DNA of 33,278 bases. It comes from an uncultured Bacteroides sp. Lineage in GTDB: Bacteria; Bacteroidota; Bacteroidia; Bacteroidales; Bacteroidaceae. The notes under the pieces are model-generated. The model was not told the DNA's origin. It worked only from the letters and a program-made list of their open reading frames with translations, and did not search any database. A program made the translations under genes and the position numbers. The stretch covers positions 1 through 33,278 of the forward strand of contig CASELH010000027.1 in the NCBI GenBank assembly GCA_949288715.1, written 5' to 3'. Positions 23,726 through 31,526 of the stretch are shown here, piece after piece. The stretch's first letter is position 1. Each line of letters starts with the position of its first letter.

Positions 23726-24937
23726 ATGGGAAGAAGAAAATCAGTGGTTGTCCTGCCACATTTGGTGGATGCGGGCGGTGACATGAATAAGGACTGGTAT
23801 GTGGAATATTCGATGCGCGACCCATATACCGGGCAGATGAAAAGATTCCGTGAATATGCCGGGTTCAAGAATATCCATTCGGCAAGCGAGCGGTATGCCT
23901 TGGGTGAACGCATAGTTGATGCCATCAAGGCAAAGATAACCAGTGGATGGACACCTTTCGACGCTATGGCCACCACGTATGAAGACAACATCATGATGGA
24001 CAGCGTGGCCAAACGTTGGGGTAATGAGCGCGAAGGTGTTGTGACCATCCGCAAACACTTGTCCGAATTCTTGGGAATGAAGAAAGCTGAAGTGTCGCCC
24101 AAGTCCTATCAGACCTACCAATCCAAACTTCGTATATTCTGCGAGTGGGCAGAACACAATGGGGTAGATAAAATCCATGTCGGTTACATCACCACGGAGC
24201 ATGTTCAAGATTTCATCCGCACTATTGCCGAGGGGAAGAGCCTTAGCCGTCTGACCATGCAGAAGTACGGGCAGATTCTGCACAGCTTCTTCGACTGGAT
24301 GATCCGGGTTAAGAAAGTCATGAAAGATAATCCGGTTGTCGACATTCCCCGTGTCGGGAAGGTCGTCGATCAGGCACCTAAGCCGATACCGGAACAGGAA
24401 CGTTCCTTGCTGTTGGCCGCCATGCGCAAGTACGATCGCCAGCTGTGGGTCGTTTGCCAGTTGGAATATTACTGTGCCATCCGACCGGGAGAGATCCGTG
24501 AACTGAGGGTAGGGGATATTGATTTCGAAAACGGAGTTATCCGTGTGCCGAAGTCCATCAGCAAGAACCGGCAGAGTGAATCCGTGTCTGTTCCCAGGCA
24601 GATGCTGAAAGTATTCGAGAAAGAAGGTTATATCCAGGCCGACAAGTCGCATTATCTGTTTTCCGCCACAGGCAGGCCGGGCACAAAACCTTTGGGAAAG
24701 AACAGTTTCCGCAATCGCTTCAACACCTTGCGCGACAAGTTGCACCTGTCCGCCGACTACAAACTCTACAGTTTCAAGTACACCGGGGCGTCCGCCTTGG
24801 TCAATGCGGGTATTGACACCTGGGAACTCCAGCGGCACCTGCGCCACAAGTCTATCGACACCACCGAGCACTATATACGCAGGAATTTCGCAGTCAAGAG
24901 CGATACGATTAAGAATAACTTTCCGGATATAGACTGA
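23726..24937 (+). CDS. Tyrosine recombinase (phage-type integrase) with atypical active site
   Basis: Site-specific recombinase of 403 residues that should insert and excise the element at ssrA. Domains: an N-terminal arm-binding part (1-100), a SAM-like core-binding domain (about 105-205), and the catalytic domain (215-390). Active-site residues: Arg253 in AIRPGEIREL, a Lys in the beta-hairpin region (K276 or K280), His374 in HLRHKSID, and the nucleophile Tyr383 in TTEHYIRR. The central HxxRH box is replaced by SFKY (349-352), so the usual His is Ser, Arg is Lys, and the next His is Tyr. Integrases with a YSFKHTG box are common in Bacteroidetes, so the enzyme is probably active; the final Tyr is the odd part. 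Confidence 0.93.
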   Translation: MGRRKSVVVLPHLVDAGGDMNKDWYVEYSMRDPYTGQMKRFREYAGFKNIHSASERYALGERIVDAIKAKITSGWTPFDAMATTYEDNIMMDSVAKRWGNEREGVVTIRKHLSEFLGMKKAEVSPKSYQTYQSKLRIFCEWAEHNGVDKIHVGYITTEHVQDFIRTIAEGKSLSRLTMQKYGQILHSFFDWMIRVKKVMKDNPVVDIPRVGKVVDQAPKPIPEQERSLLLAAMRKYDRQLWVVCQLEYYCAIRPGEIRELRVGDIDFENGVIRVPKSISKNRQSESVSVPRQMLKVFEKEGYIQADKSHYLFSATGRPGTKPLGKNSFRNRFNTLRDKLHLSADYKLYSFKYTGASALVNAGIDTWELQRHLRHKSIDTTEHYIRRNFAVKSDTIKNNFPDID

Positions 24938-24974
24938 AAAAAAAGGATGCCCGGCCAAATGGTCGGACATCCTT
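24937..24974 (-). terminator. Terminator between int and the minus-strand cassette
   Basis: Stem AAGGATG/CATCCTT continued by CGGCC/GGTCG (24943-24974), loop AAAT. On the minus strand it is followed by eight T, so it should end the cassette coming from the right. It can also act, less strongly, after int. Confidence 0.85.
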
Positions 24975-24985
24975 CTCTATGTTTC

Positions 24986-25291
24986 TTACTCTTTCTTCCT
25001 GTTCCGTCTCGTCGCCTTCACCATCCTGTATATCGTCTGCTCGGAGCGGATACCCGTTTCCTTCATGATGTCCGCAATGCTCATTCCTTTATTGTAGAGC
25101 CTTTGCACGGCAGCTCTCTTTGCGGCGTTGTAAGTGCAGTTACCGCGCGTGGGCACGCCGGCTTCACGGACTATCTTCATCAGCGTGGTCTGGCTGATGG
25201 AAGCATAAGCCGCAATCTTGCGCAGTGGCCATCCGTCCGAATATTGCTGCACTACGATTTCCTTCTCCCTGTCCGTGATAGTCTTTCTCAT
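24986..25291 (-). CDS. Small double helix-turn-helix protein
   Basis: A 101-residue basic protein with two HTH units in tandem: residues 5-40 (TDREKEIVVQQYSDGWPLRKIAAYASISQTTLMKIVREAG) and 55-92 (NAAKRAAVQRLYNKGMSIADIMKETGIRSEQTIYRMVKA). Both look like the resolvase/transposase-type HTH that recognises DNA without an enzyme domain. The basic tail ATRRNRKKE may add non-specific binding. It could be a regulator of the element, an excision factor or a small-terminase-like DNA binder; the sequence does not decide. It has its own possible promoter and a hairpin leader, and it ends 12 bases before the terminator. Confidence 0.75.
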   Translation of the reverse strand: MRKTITDREKEIVVQQYSDGWPLRKIAAYASISQTTLMKIVREAGVPTRGNCTYNAAKRAAVQRLYNKGMSIADIMKETGIRSEQTIYRMVKATRRNRKKE

Positions 25292-25307
25292 CCTACCGTA
25301 AGTTTAA

Positions 25308-25341
25308 TTCCCCGCCCCCGGCGCAGCCCGGAAGCGGGGAA
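25308..25341 (-). promoter_or_regulatory. Strong hairpin in the leader of the HTH gene
   Basis: TTCCCCGC (25308-25315) pairs with GCGGGGAA (25334-25341), and CCGG pairs with CCGG inside. It lies 17 bases before the start codon and has no T-run, so it looks like a leader structure, a protein site or a weak attenuator rather than a terminator. Confidence 0.55.
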
Positions 25342-25374
25342 ACATCTGTTTACTTTGTATGACTTCTACTGATG

Positions 25375-25382
25375 CAAAGGTA
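25375..25382 (-). promoter_or_regulatory. Possible -7 box of the HTH gene
   Basis: Minus-strand TACCTTTG, a perfect TAnnTTTG, between the tape measure stop and the HTH gene. No clear -33 box. Confidence 0.45.
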
Positions 25383-25404
25383 CGCAATTCCGCCGGATTG
25401 CCCA

Positions 25405-28400
25405 TTACCTCGACACATTCTTTTCCAGCCGCTCCACCCGCCGGATGCCGTCGCGCACCTTGCGGGGGTCCACCACCAGCTCCTTCTCCGTCAGGATGGT
25501 CAGCAGTCGGTTGTTCTCTTGCAGCAGGACGACCACTTGCGAGCGTTGTTCAGCCGTCATTCCCGCCAGGGGTGACGCTGATGGACGCGATGCCCCAGCC
25601 GTTTCGCCAGCATACCCGCCACTGTATCGCCCTTGCCGTGTCCGCACCTGTTCCAGAATCTGCGTCGTGTTCAGCATCCTGATGGTGCCCCGCTTCTGCG
25701 CCAGGTCAAATACGTCGAGGAACTGCTTCACCGCAGGGTTCGCTACCGCCTCGTGGTTGGCCACAAACTCATTCTTGTGCACCGGTATCACGCCCGCCGT
25801 CTCCTCCGGGTTGCCTTTCTTCGTGTAGCCCTGCACATAGTCGTCGGAGAAACCACCGGTGTAAAGGCCTTTGGCTTCGTCACGTTGTTGCTTGGCCACG
25901 GCTATTTGGGCGGCACCGGCTACCACGGCGGCAGCGGCGGCAGCGGCACCCAAGGCCGGACCCACGATGGGGATGCCTGCCATTGCCTTGTAGGCTTCCA
26001 TGGCGGTGACGGCAGTCGTGGCCGTCACTTGCAGCACGTTGGCGGCAAACTGTTTGTCGGCATACTTCTTCTTCACCTCGTTGATGGCGGCCTCTTTCTC
26101 TTCCTCCAGCTTGGCAGTGTCCCTCCCGGCTTTCTTCGCGGCGGCAATCTCCTTGTCGTACCTTCGCTCCACTTTGCTGATTTCGGCATCTTGCAGCGCC
26201 TGCACCAATTGGCTGGCAGCTGATGCCGCTTGGCTGATGGTCTGCAAAGATGCTTTGGTCATTTCACTTCGCTGTTGTTCGGCCTGTTCGGCTATGCGGG
26301 TCTTCCATTCCTGGTACTCCTTGTAGCTGATGAGGTCTGCATCGTAGAGGGCTTGCAGAATTTGGTTCTGCTTATCTGTGTCGGTAGAGATCCGGATTTC
26401 GTGCAAACCTTGGCTTCGTTCGCCCTTGCGGTAATCCTCTATCTGCTTGTTGGCCTCCTTAATCATTTGGCCTTGTTCGTCCAGCCAATCTTTCTGCTGC
26501 TTCTGTTCTGCCTGGTAGCGGCGGTCGGCTTCCGCAATCATCTTGTCGTATATCTGCCCCAGCGTGCCGCTGCTGTCCTCCCCGAACTGTTCCTGCAAGG
26601 CTTTCATCCGTGACAGGTGGGCTATCTCGGCATCATACATCTGTCGCTCATACTCCTCCTGTGTCAGCTGCTCCTCAAGGTACTTCTGCTTCAGCAGGTT
26701 CACTTCTTCGCGATACTGCTGCTCCAGCTGCTGCTGGCGGGCTTTCAGGGCATCGTCCGAATCTGTGGTTGTAGCCGGAATCGGACTTAGACCGGATGTA
26801 GGGTTGTCCGAGGTATCGCCTGAGCCTGCCTTAGGCGCATTCGACATGATTTCTTTATTGACGTCGGCAATAGCCTGCTCAATGCCGGAAAGTTCCTCTT
26901 TGGTTCGGGTCACCGCCTGTTCCGCTTTCTCGAATTCCGTGCGCATGGTCTTCACGCCTTGGTCCAGTCCGGTCATCAGGTTGCGGGTGCCGCTGGTACC
27001 TGCTTGTGAAGCACGCATGGAGGCAGTTGTCTCGGCCACATTAAGGTTGGTTCGGGCGGTGTCAAGGTTGGCTTCGTCGGCTCTGAGTTGTTTCTCCGAC
27101 TGTCGTTTGCGTCGGTACAGTTCTTCCAGTTCCTCTTGTGCTGCCTTCAGTTTGATTTGTTTCTCCAACTGCACCAGATAATCTTTAATGGCATCCGTAT
27201 TGTCACCGGTCAGACGGCCTTCTTCATCCAGCATACCATTGTAGGAGGGGATGATGCCTTTCAGTTCATTCAGTGCCTTGATGCGGGCATTCTGTGCCAT
27301 ATTCTCATTATGGATGATGGCAGTCAGCAGTTCTACTCGTTCCGCTTGTTTGTCATACTCTGCGGTGGCAACTTTGTTTATCCTCTCCATGGAGCGCATG
27401 GATTCGGTCACGCTGTCCTGCTTGCGGCGCAGGTCTACCAGCAGCCCGCCCAATGCCGTGACGGCGGTAAGGGCGATGCCCCATGGGTTGGCGCGAAGCA
27501 CTTTGAACAATGTCCGCATTCCCGTCACGATGCGTCCTGTCCACAGCGCTTTGGCCTTGTCGGCAATGACCGATGCGTTGACCGCTGCCGTGTAAGTTCC
27601 TATTGCTACAGTAGTGGCGATGATGAGCGTCTTATATTCATCATACACCCGTATCAGCTCCAGCACCCCCTTCACCGTCAGGCTGCCGAAGCTTATCATG
27701 CTCTTCATCACCGGATGTAGCCGTTCGCCCAGCTCGATGCGCACCTCTTGGAAGTTTTTCCGGGCTTTCTCCAGCTGTGCCTGCACCGTGTTGTTCTGCA
27801 CGTTATACTCGTTTACGATGCTCTTGCCCTCCGTGAAGGCCTGGTTCGCATTCGCCTGCTCCTTGCGTATCAGGTCGATGTTCCCCGCCAGGGTGGTAAT
27901 CACGCTGGCAGCTTCCGCCCCGGTCAGCGACATCTCCTTCAGCACGGGGGCCATCTGCGCCATGCCGCCCATTTTGCTCAGCGATTCCAGGAAGGCCAGC
28001 ACGGCGGCATTGGCATCCCTTTGCATCAGCTGTGTGAACTCCTCCACGTCCATCCGTGCCAGCTTCGCATACTTCGCCGGCTCCTGGTACAGGCGTAGGA
28101 TAAGGCCGCTCAGTGCCGTGCTCGCCATCTCGCTCCGCAGCATGTTCTGGTCCAGCGCCGAGGCAAAGCCCATGATGTCCGTCACGCTCATCTTGGCTTG
28201 CTTGCCCACGCCGCCCATGCGTGCCGTGAACTGCACCAGGTACGGCTCGCTCGCGCTCGAACTCTGCGCCACCTGGTTCACCGCCGAGCCTATGGCCAGC
28301 ATGTTCTCCTTCAGGCTGCGGCCCTCGTCGCCGAACATCTGCGAGAGCTTCCCTATCTGGTTCACCGCGTCCTCGCCCAGGTCTTCGCCCAAGGCCACGT

Positions 28401-29103
28401 TGATCATGTTGGCGGCTTCCACGAAATCCCGCACGTTGTCTATGCCCGTTATGCCCAGCTTGCCCGCCTCCCCGGCCAGCCGGTTCAGTTCCTCGCGGGG
28501 CGTGCGGGTGTCCATGCTCTTGAATTCCTCGTTCAGCTGCTTTACCTCCTCGCGGGTCATCCCGGTGTACTTTATCACCTGGCTCTCCGCTTCCTCCATC
28601 CGGGCATACTCCTCCACGCTCTGCCGCATGGTCAGCGTCATGCCCGTCAGTGTGGCCACAGCCCCCGCCGCCAAGCCCATGTAGCGGTTGAAGCCGTCAG
28701 CCACCTTGCCTATCGAGAGGCCGGTTTCGGTGGCTGTGCCGCGCAGCTCCTTGATGCGGGCATTCACCTCCTTCAGTTGTTGGTTGTATCGTTTCCATTC
28801 CGGTAGGCTTGGGTCGAGGTTGCGCAATATGGCGTTCAACTCGCGTTGTCGGTTGGCTAATTCTCTCAGGCTCAGTTTCCCGATACCTATCTCGTTGAAC
28901 AAGTCATCATACTGCTGTTTCAGGTTGCGCACCACTGCAGCCTGCGATTTGTATTCCGCACTGTTCTCACCGAATTGTTTCTTCAGCCTCCCCAACTCGC
29001 GATTGGCATCCTTCATGTCTTTTTCCAGCTTCAGCATTTTCTGCCGTGCCTTGTCCTGTTGGACCACAATCTCTAGCTGTACTCTGTCTATCTTCAGGCT
29101 CAT
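25405..29103 (-). CDS. Phage tail tape measure protein (TP901-like)
   Basis: A 1232-residue protein that sets tail length and helps DNA entry in long-tailed phages. Seen in order: a coiled coil (about 15-70: EKDMKDANRELGRLKKQFGE), the TP901-type core (about 150-480: MRQSVEEYARMEEAESQVIKYTGMTREEVKQL, LNRLAGEAGKLG, EDAVNQIGKLSQMFG), hydrophobic segments (about 490-570: LIIATTVAIGTYTAAVNASVIADKAKALWTG), a long coiled-coil region (about 560-1060), an Ala-rich hydrophobic segment (GIPIVGPALGAAAAAAAVVAGAAQIA) and a C-terminal tail. At 3 bases per residue of helix this predicts a long tail. The last residues are AEQRSQVVVLLQENNRLLTILTEKELV. It is the largest gene here and has no tube, sheath or chaperone gene beside it. 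Confidence 0.88.
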   Translation of the reverse strand: MSLKIDRVQLEIVVQQDKARQKMLKLEKDMKDANRELGRLKKQFGENSAEYKSQAAVVRNLKQQYDDLFNEIGIGKLSLRELANRQRELNAILRNLDPSLPEWKRYNQQLKEVNARIKELRGTATETGLSIGKVADGFNRYMGLAAGAVATLTGMTLTMRQSVEEYARMEEAESQVIKYTGMTREEVKQLNEEFKSMDTRTPREELNRLAGEAGKLGITGIDNVRDFVEAANMINVALGEDLGEDAVNQIGKLSQMFGDEGRSLKENMLAIGSAVNQVAQSSSASEPYLVQFTARMGGVGKQAKMSVTDIMGFASALDQNMLRSEMASTALSGLILRLYQEPAKYAKLARMDVEEFTQLMQRDANAAVLAFLESLSKMGGMAQMAPVLKEMSLTGAEAASVITTLAGNIDLIRKEQANANQAFTEGKSIVNEYNVQNNTVQAQLEKARKNFQEVRIELGERLHPVMKSMISFGSLTVKGVLELIRVYDEYKTLIIATTVAIGTYTAAVNASVIADKAKALWTGRIVTGMRTLFKVLRANPWGIALTAVTALGGLLVDLRRKQDSVTESMRSMERINKVATAEYDKQAERVELLTAIIHNENMAQNARIKALNELKGIIPSYNGMLDEEGRLTGDNTDAIKDYLVQLEKQIKLKAAQEELEELYRRKRQSEKQLRADEANLDTARTNLNVAETTASMRASQAGTSGTRNLMTGLDQGVKTMRTEFEKAEQAVTRTKEELSGIEQAIADVNKEIMSNAPKAGSGDTSDNPTSGLSPIPATTTDSDDALKARQQQLEQQYREEVNLLKQKYLEEQLTQEEYERQMYDAEIAHLSRMKALQEQFGEDSSGTLGQIYDKMIAEADRRYQAEQKQQKDWLDEQGQMIKEANKQIEDYRKGERSQGLHEIRISTDTDKQNQILQALYDADLISYKEYQEWKTRIAEQAEQQRSEMTKASLQTISQAASAASQLVQALQDAEISKVERRYDKEIAAAKKAGRDTAKLEEEKEAAINEVKKKYADKQFAANVLQVTATTAVTAMEAYKAMAGIPIVGPALGAAAAAAAVVAGAAQIAVAKQQRDEAKGLYTGGFSDDYVQGYTKKGNPEETAGVIPVHKNEFVANHEAVANPAVKQFLDVFDLAQKRGTIRMLNTTQILEQVRTRQGRYSGGYAGETAGASRPSASPLAGMTAEQRSQVVVLLQENNRLLTILTEKELVVDPRKVRDGIRRVERLEKNVSR

Positions 29104-29225
29104 ATTGATATATTCATTAACGGTTATCGACTATTCTTTATTTTCTATACCTACTCTACCACTTTCGCCGCATTCGTAGTGAACTTTTTCAGATTATCTG
29201 GCTACTCCGAGTTGAAGTTTACATG

Positions 29226-29678
29226 TTACCACTGCCACAAGTCATACCCCACCCCCACGCCCACGTACCACCCGCCGGGATAGCCCGCGCCCACTTGCAA
29301 GCCCAGCCCCCAGCGTTTCGGCTTCTGCGTCACAGTCACCGTTCGCGTGCGGCGGAACACTTCCATCAGCTCCAGCCGTGGGCGGTAGCCGCTGATGACG
29401 GCGCGGTAGTCGTCCGTGCGGTACTCGCGCCGCTCGATAGGGACGGGCACATAGAGCGTGTCCCTCACCGTGTCTTCCGGCCACATCATGACCGGGAAGG
29501 GGATGGTGTCCCAGTGGTCGAACCGCACAAGGTAGGGACGGGGCACAGTGTCGCGCACGGTGTCGCATATAATAATGGTGTCACGCACGGTTCTTGTCTC
29601 CGTGTTGTCAGGGCGTAACCAGCCCCATAGGCAAAATGCAAGGAGCAGGACGATGAGCAGCCAGGGTAAGGTCTTCAT
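29226..29678 (-). CDS. Membrane-anchored phage protein with TVRDT repeats
   Basis: A 150-residue protein starting with a membrane anchor (residues 4-21: LPWLLIVLLLAFCLWGWL). After it come TVRDT-type repeats (TRTVRDTIIICDTVRDTVPRP, EDTVRDTLYVPVPIERREY) and a C-terminal Gly-rich part (GLGLQVGAGYPGGWYVGVGVGYDLWQW) like the end of a beta-barrel or glycine-rich strand. Proteins of this look are common in Bacteroides phages beside lysis genes. It could be a spanin-like link between membranes, but no lipobox or coiled coil supports that firmly. Function not known. Confidence 0.65.
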   Translation of the reverse strand: MKTLPWLLIVLLLAFCLWGWLRPDNTETRTVRDTIIICDTVRDTVPRPYLVRFDHWDTIPFPVMMWPEDTVRDTLYVPVPIERREYRTDDYRAVISGYRPRLELMEVFRRTRTVTVTQKPKRWGLGLQVGAGYPGGWYVGVGVGYDLWQW

Positions 29679-29701
29679 ATCGGTAAGGAATTAATGGAAG
29701 T

Positions 29702-29735
29702 GCCCCGCGCATGGTCCTCGCGGATGGCGCGGGGC
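29702..29735. repeat. GC-rich hairpin between two cassette genes
   Basis: GCCCCGCGC (29702-29710) and GCGCGGGGC (29727-29735) form a perfect 9-bp stem, with TCC/GGA pairing inside the loop. No T-run follows on the minus strand. It lies in the 111-base gap between the lysozyme-like gene and the membrane-anchored protein gene. Confidence 0.6.
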
Positions 29736-29789
29736 GGTCTGTTTTCCTAACTATAAAACTAAAAGCAGATTATGTAGAAAGAAATGCAG

Positions 29790-30191
29790 TCACAGCAGCT
29801 CCCACCCGGCGCGCACGTCCTCCATCACGGCGGGCAGGCCGTTCTCCACGCGGCTGATGGCGGCGGCCAGGGCGCACATGGTGCCCGGGTCGTCCACGTC
29901 GGGCTCGTAGGTGGCGGGCACTTGGAGGTCTTGGCAGACGGCGCGGATGTATGCCTGGGTGTGGTTCTCATTGTTAGGTGCCCATCGGTTGATTAGTTCG
30001 GCGATGGACTGTAGGCCGTGTTTGCGGCGGTAGGTCTGCAGTGTCTTGATGAGGGCGCGGTAGCCGAAGGCCATGGTCTTGAACTGGAAGAACTGCGGGT
30101 CGGTCTGCTCCCTCCTCAATCCTTGCCAGTTGTCCCGGCTGCGGCGCAGGTTGCCGGGGTTGTTGTTTCGGATTCCTCTTGGGGTTGTCAT
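29790..30191 (-). CDS. Lysozyme-like protein (structural protein P5-type), probable endolysin
   Basis: A 133-residue protein beginning MTTPRGIRNNNPGNLRRSRDNWQGL, the hallmark of a phage lysozyme-like family often labelled structural protein P5 in Bacteroides. Next come QFFQFKTMAFGYRALIKTLQTYRRKHGLQSIAELINRWAPNNEN and HTQAYIRAVCQDLQV. These residues should form a small transglycosylase-like fold that cuts peptidoglycan at cell lysis or during DNA entry. No signal peptide, so it would need the holin encoded two genes earlier to reach the wall. Its start is preceded by a TTAGTG-type repeat. Confidence 0.8.
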   Translation of the reverse strand: MTTPRGIRNNNPGNLRRSRDNWQGLRREQTDPQFFQFKTMAFGYRALIKTLQTYRRKHGLQSIAELINRWAPNNENHTQAYIRAVCQDLQVPATYEPDVDDPGTMCALAAAISRVENGLPAVMEDVRAGWELL

Positions 30192-30202
30192 GTCGTGTCA
30201 GT

Positions 30203-30229
30203 GTTTAGCGGTTAGTGGTTAGTGATTAA
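30203..30229 (+). repeat. TTAGTG-type repeat before the lysozyme-like gene
   Basis: Plus strand TTTAGCGGTTAGTGGTTAGTGATTAA, 7-base units. On the minus strand it lies just upstream of the start at 30191 and overlaps the stop of the preceding gene (30226-30228). Confidence 0.7.
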
Positions 30230-30441
30230 TCGGCTTGCGTGGATGCTTTGCACACTACGTCGCCAGTGGCTACTACCTTCCCTTGCACGGACAGGGTTCC
30301 GGTCACGTAGATGTCGCCTTGCACCGTGCCTCCTTCGGGCGGGAGGTACTTGGTCTTGGTCACTATCTTAGTCACTGTCTTGGTCACGGTGATGTCTGCG
30401 CCCGTTACCTTGGCCAGCCATCGGATGAACTTCTTTAGCAT
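30226..30441 (-). CDS. Small phage protein with possible beta-solenoid end
   Basis: A 71-residue protein I cannot assign. Residues 1-15 form a basic amphipathic helix (MLKKFIRWLAKVTGA), 16-32 are Thr/Val/Lys repeats (TVTKTVTKIVTKTKY), and 38-66 alternate Gly and beta-branched residues (GGTVQGDIYVTGTLSVQGKVVATGDVVC), the pattern of short beta-helix coils as in bactofilins or tail spikes. It may polymerise or attach to a membrane or needle tip; this is inference. It sits between the holin and lysozyme-like genes. Confidence 0.6.
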   Translation of the reverse strand: MLKKFIRWLAKVTGADITVTKTVTKIVTKTKYLPPEGGTVQGDIYVTGTLSVQGKVVATGDVVCKASTQAD

Positions 30442-30450
30442 AGATATTAA

Positions 30451-30472
30451 GTATTAGTGATTAGTGATTAAG
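30451..30472 (+). repeat. TTAGTG-type repeat before the 71-residue gene
   Basis: Plus strand GTATTAGTGATTAGTGATTAAG. On the minus strand it lies about 10 bases upstream of the start at 30441. Confidence 0.7.
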
Positions 30473-30476
30473 TTAT

Positions 30477-30956
30477 CTACCGGCTACTGTCTGCTGGTTT
30501 CTTTCCTTTCTTCAGGTTGTCTATCTGCTCCAGCACCTTCTCGGCCTCCTCGCGGGTGGCGGCTTGGATGATGCTGCGCACGGCGTCGGGGATGGCGGCT
30601 GCCTGGCTCTTCTTCTTGCGGCTGTTCTCGATGACCGAGCGGCCTTCTATCAGGAGCACGCCCAGGGTGCAGGCCATCACGAAGTAGGGCAACAGGTACC
30701 AGGGGAAGAAGAGGCCGAGGGTGTCTATCAAGGCGGCGAAGAAGACGACGCGCAGGTAGTCCACAATCTTGCTCACGGTCTTGCGCAGGCCGTGGCTGCT
30801 GATGCGCTCCTTCACGGCGCGGGCGGCTTCCACGCCGCTCCACATGTCGATGAAGGCGGCCAGCACCACCAGCACGCAGCAGGTGAAGGCTACCACTATC
30901 CAGAGCGAGATGTCGTGCTCGATGGCCGATATGAGTTTGTCTAATACTTCGTGCAT
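30477..30956 (-). CDS. Phage holin family protein
   Basis: A 159-residue inner-membrane protein that should form the lysis hole. Seen: three hydrophobic segments (about 17-37 LSLWIVVAFTCCVLVVLAAF, 70-85 VVFFAALIDTLGLFF, 87-103 WYLLPYFVMACTLGVLLI) with the FIDMWSGVEAARAVKERISSHGLRKTVSKIVDYL segment between, which is typical of the Holin_4/phi29-like family. The C-terminal 55 residues are charged and helical (KKKSQAAAIPDAVRSIIQAATREEAEKVLEQIDNLKKGKK). It lies three bases after the helical-protein gene, so the two are coupled. Confidence 0.82.
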   Translation of the reverse strand: MHEVLDKLISAIEHDISLWIVVAFTCCVLVVLAAFIDMWSGVEAARAVKERISSHGLRKTVSKIVDYLRVVFFAALIDTLGLFFPWYLLPYFVMACTLGVLLIEGRSVIENSRKKKSQAAAIPDAVRSIIQAATREEAEKVLEQIDNLKKGKKPADSSR

Positions 30957-30959
30957 GCC

Positions 30960-31424
30960 TTAGCCCTCCTCTTTCATCAGTGTTTCGGTGAGCAGCAGGA
31001 TGGTTGCAGCCGTCCAGTTCGCGTTGGCGGCCAGGAGCTTCCCGAAGGCTTCTTCGGACAGCTTGGCGAAGTCGAGGGGCTGGTCGCGGTCGGCTTCTTC
31101 GCGGACGCACTGCTCTACCTTCTTGTTATAGTCGGCATACTGCGTGTTGATGTCCTCCAGCTCCGTGCGCTCGTCGTCCGTGAGGTCGGCCATCTTCTTG
31201 CCCTTGTGCTGGTCGTTCCACTTGCGGGCGCGTTCTTGCAGCTGGTCGAAGCCTTCGGGCTTTAGGCGCTCGGAAGCGTCGCGCACGAAGTCTTCGTACT
31301 GTTGTCGGATGGGTTTCAGCACCCGGAGGGCGCGGATTACGGTGAACTTGTCTGCGTCTGCCATCCCGGTCAGCTTCGCGTCGGACAGGGCGGCGGTGGC
31401 GGTTACGATGTCTTTTGTCTTCAT
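30960..31424 (-). CDS. Hypothetical helical phage protein
   Basis: A 154-residue acidic, all-helical protein (MKTKDIVTATAALSDAKLTGMADADKFTVIRALRVLKPIRQQYEDFVRDASERLKP...). It has no signal peptide or membrane segment. The middle has a charged coil (RKWNDQHKGKKMADLTDDERTELEDINTQY). I recognise no family; similar small helical proteins occur next to holins in Bacteroides phages. It could be a chaperone or virion protein. Its stop is three bases before the holin start. Confidence 0.6.
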   Translation of the reverse strand: MKTKDIVTATAALSDAKLTGMADADKFTVIRALRVLKPIRQQYEDFVRDASERLKPEGFDQLQERARKWNDQHKGKKMADLTDDERTELEDINTQYADYNKKVEQCVREEADRDQPLDFAKLSEEAFGKLLAANANWTAATILLLTETLMKEEG

Positions 31425-31430
31425 TTCTTT

Positions 31431-31515
31431 TAGTGGTTAGTGATTAGCGTTGATAGTGATTAGTGGTTAGTGATTAGCGGTTAGTGATTAGTGCGCATTA
31501 ACCACTAATCACTAT
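31431..31515 (+). repeat. TTAGTG-type repeat array with a perfect inverted repeat
   Basis: Plus strand units TTAGTG, ATTAGTG, GTTAGTG and ATTAGCG run from 31431 to about 31493. Inside, ATAGTGATTAGTGGTTA (31453-31469) is the exact reverse complement of 31499-31515. It lies between the tail-like gene and the helical-protein gene, just upstream of the start at 31424 on the minus strand. Confidence 0.8.
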
Positions 31516-31526
31516 CCCGCTAAACG

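Noticed and set aside
27614-28684. Plus-strand frame of 356 codons opposite the tape measure gene
   Set aside because: Ser/Ala/Arg-rich shadow; the minus strand carries the tape measure protein with family features over the whole interval.
30484-31110. Minus-strand Arg/Pro-rich frame overlapping the holin and helical-protein genes
   Set aside because: A frame-shifted shadow of two better-supported genes with hydrophobic and helical patterns.
30203-31515. TTAGTG arrays as a CRISPR array
   Set aside because: Units are 6-7 bases, degenerate and without spacers, and no cas gene is near.
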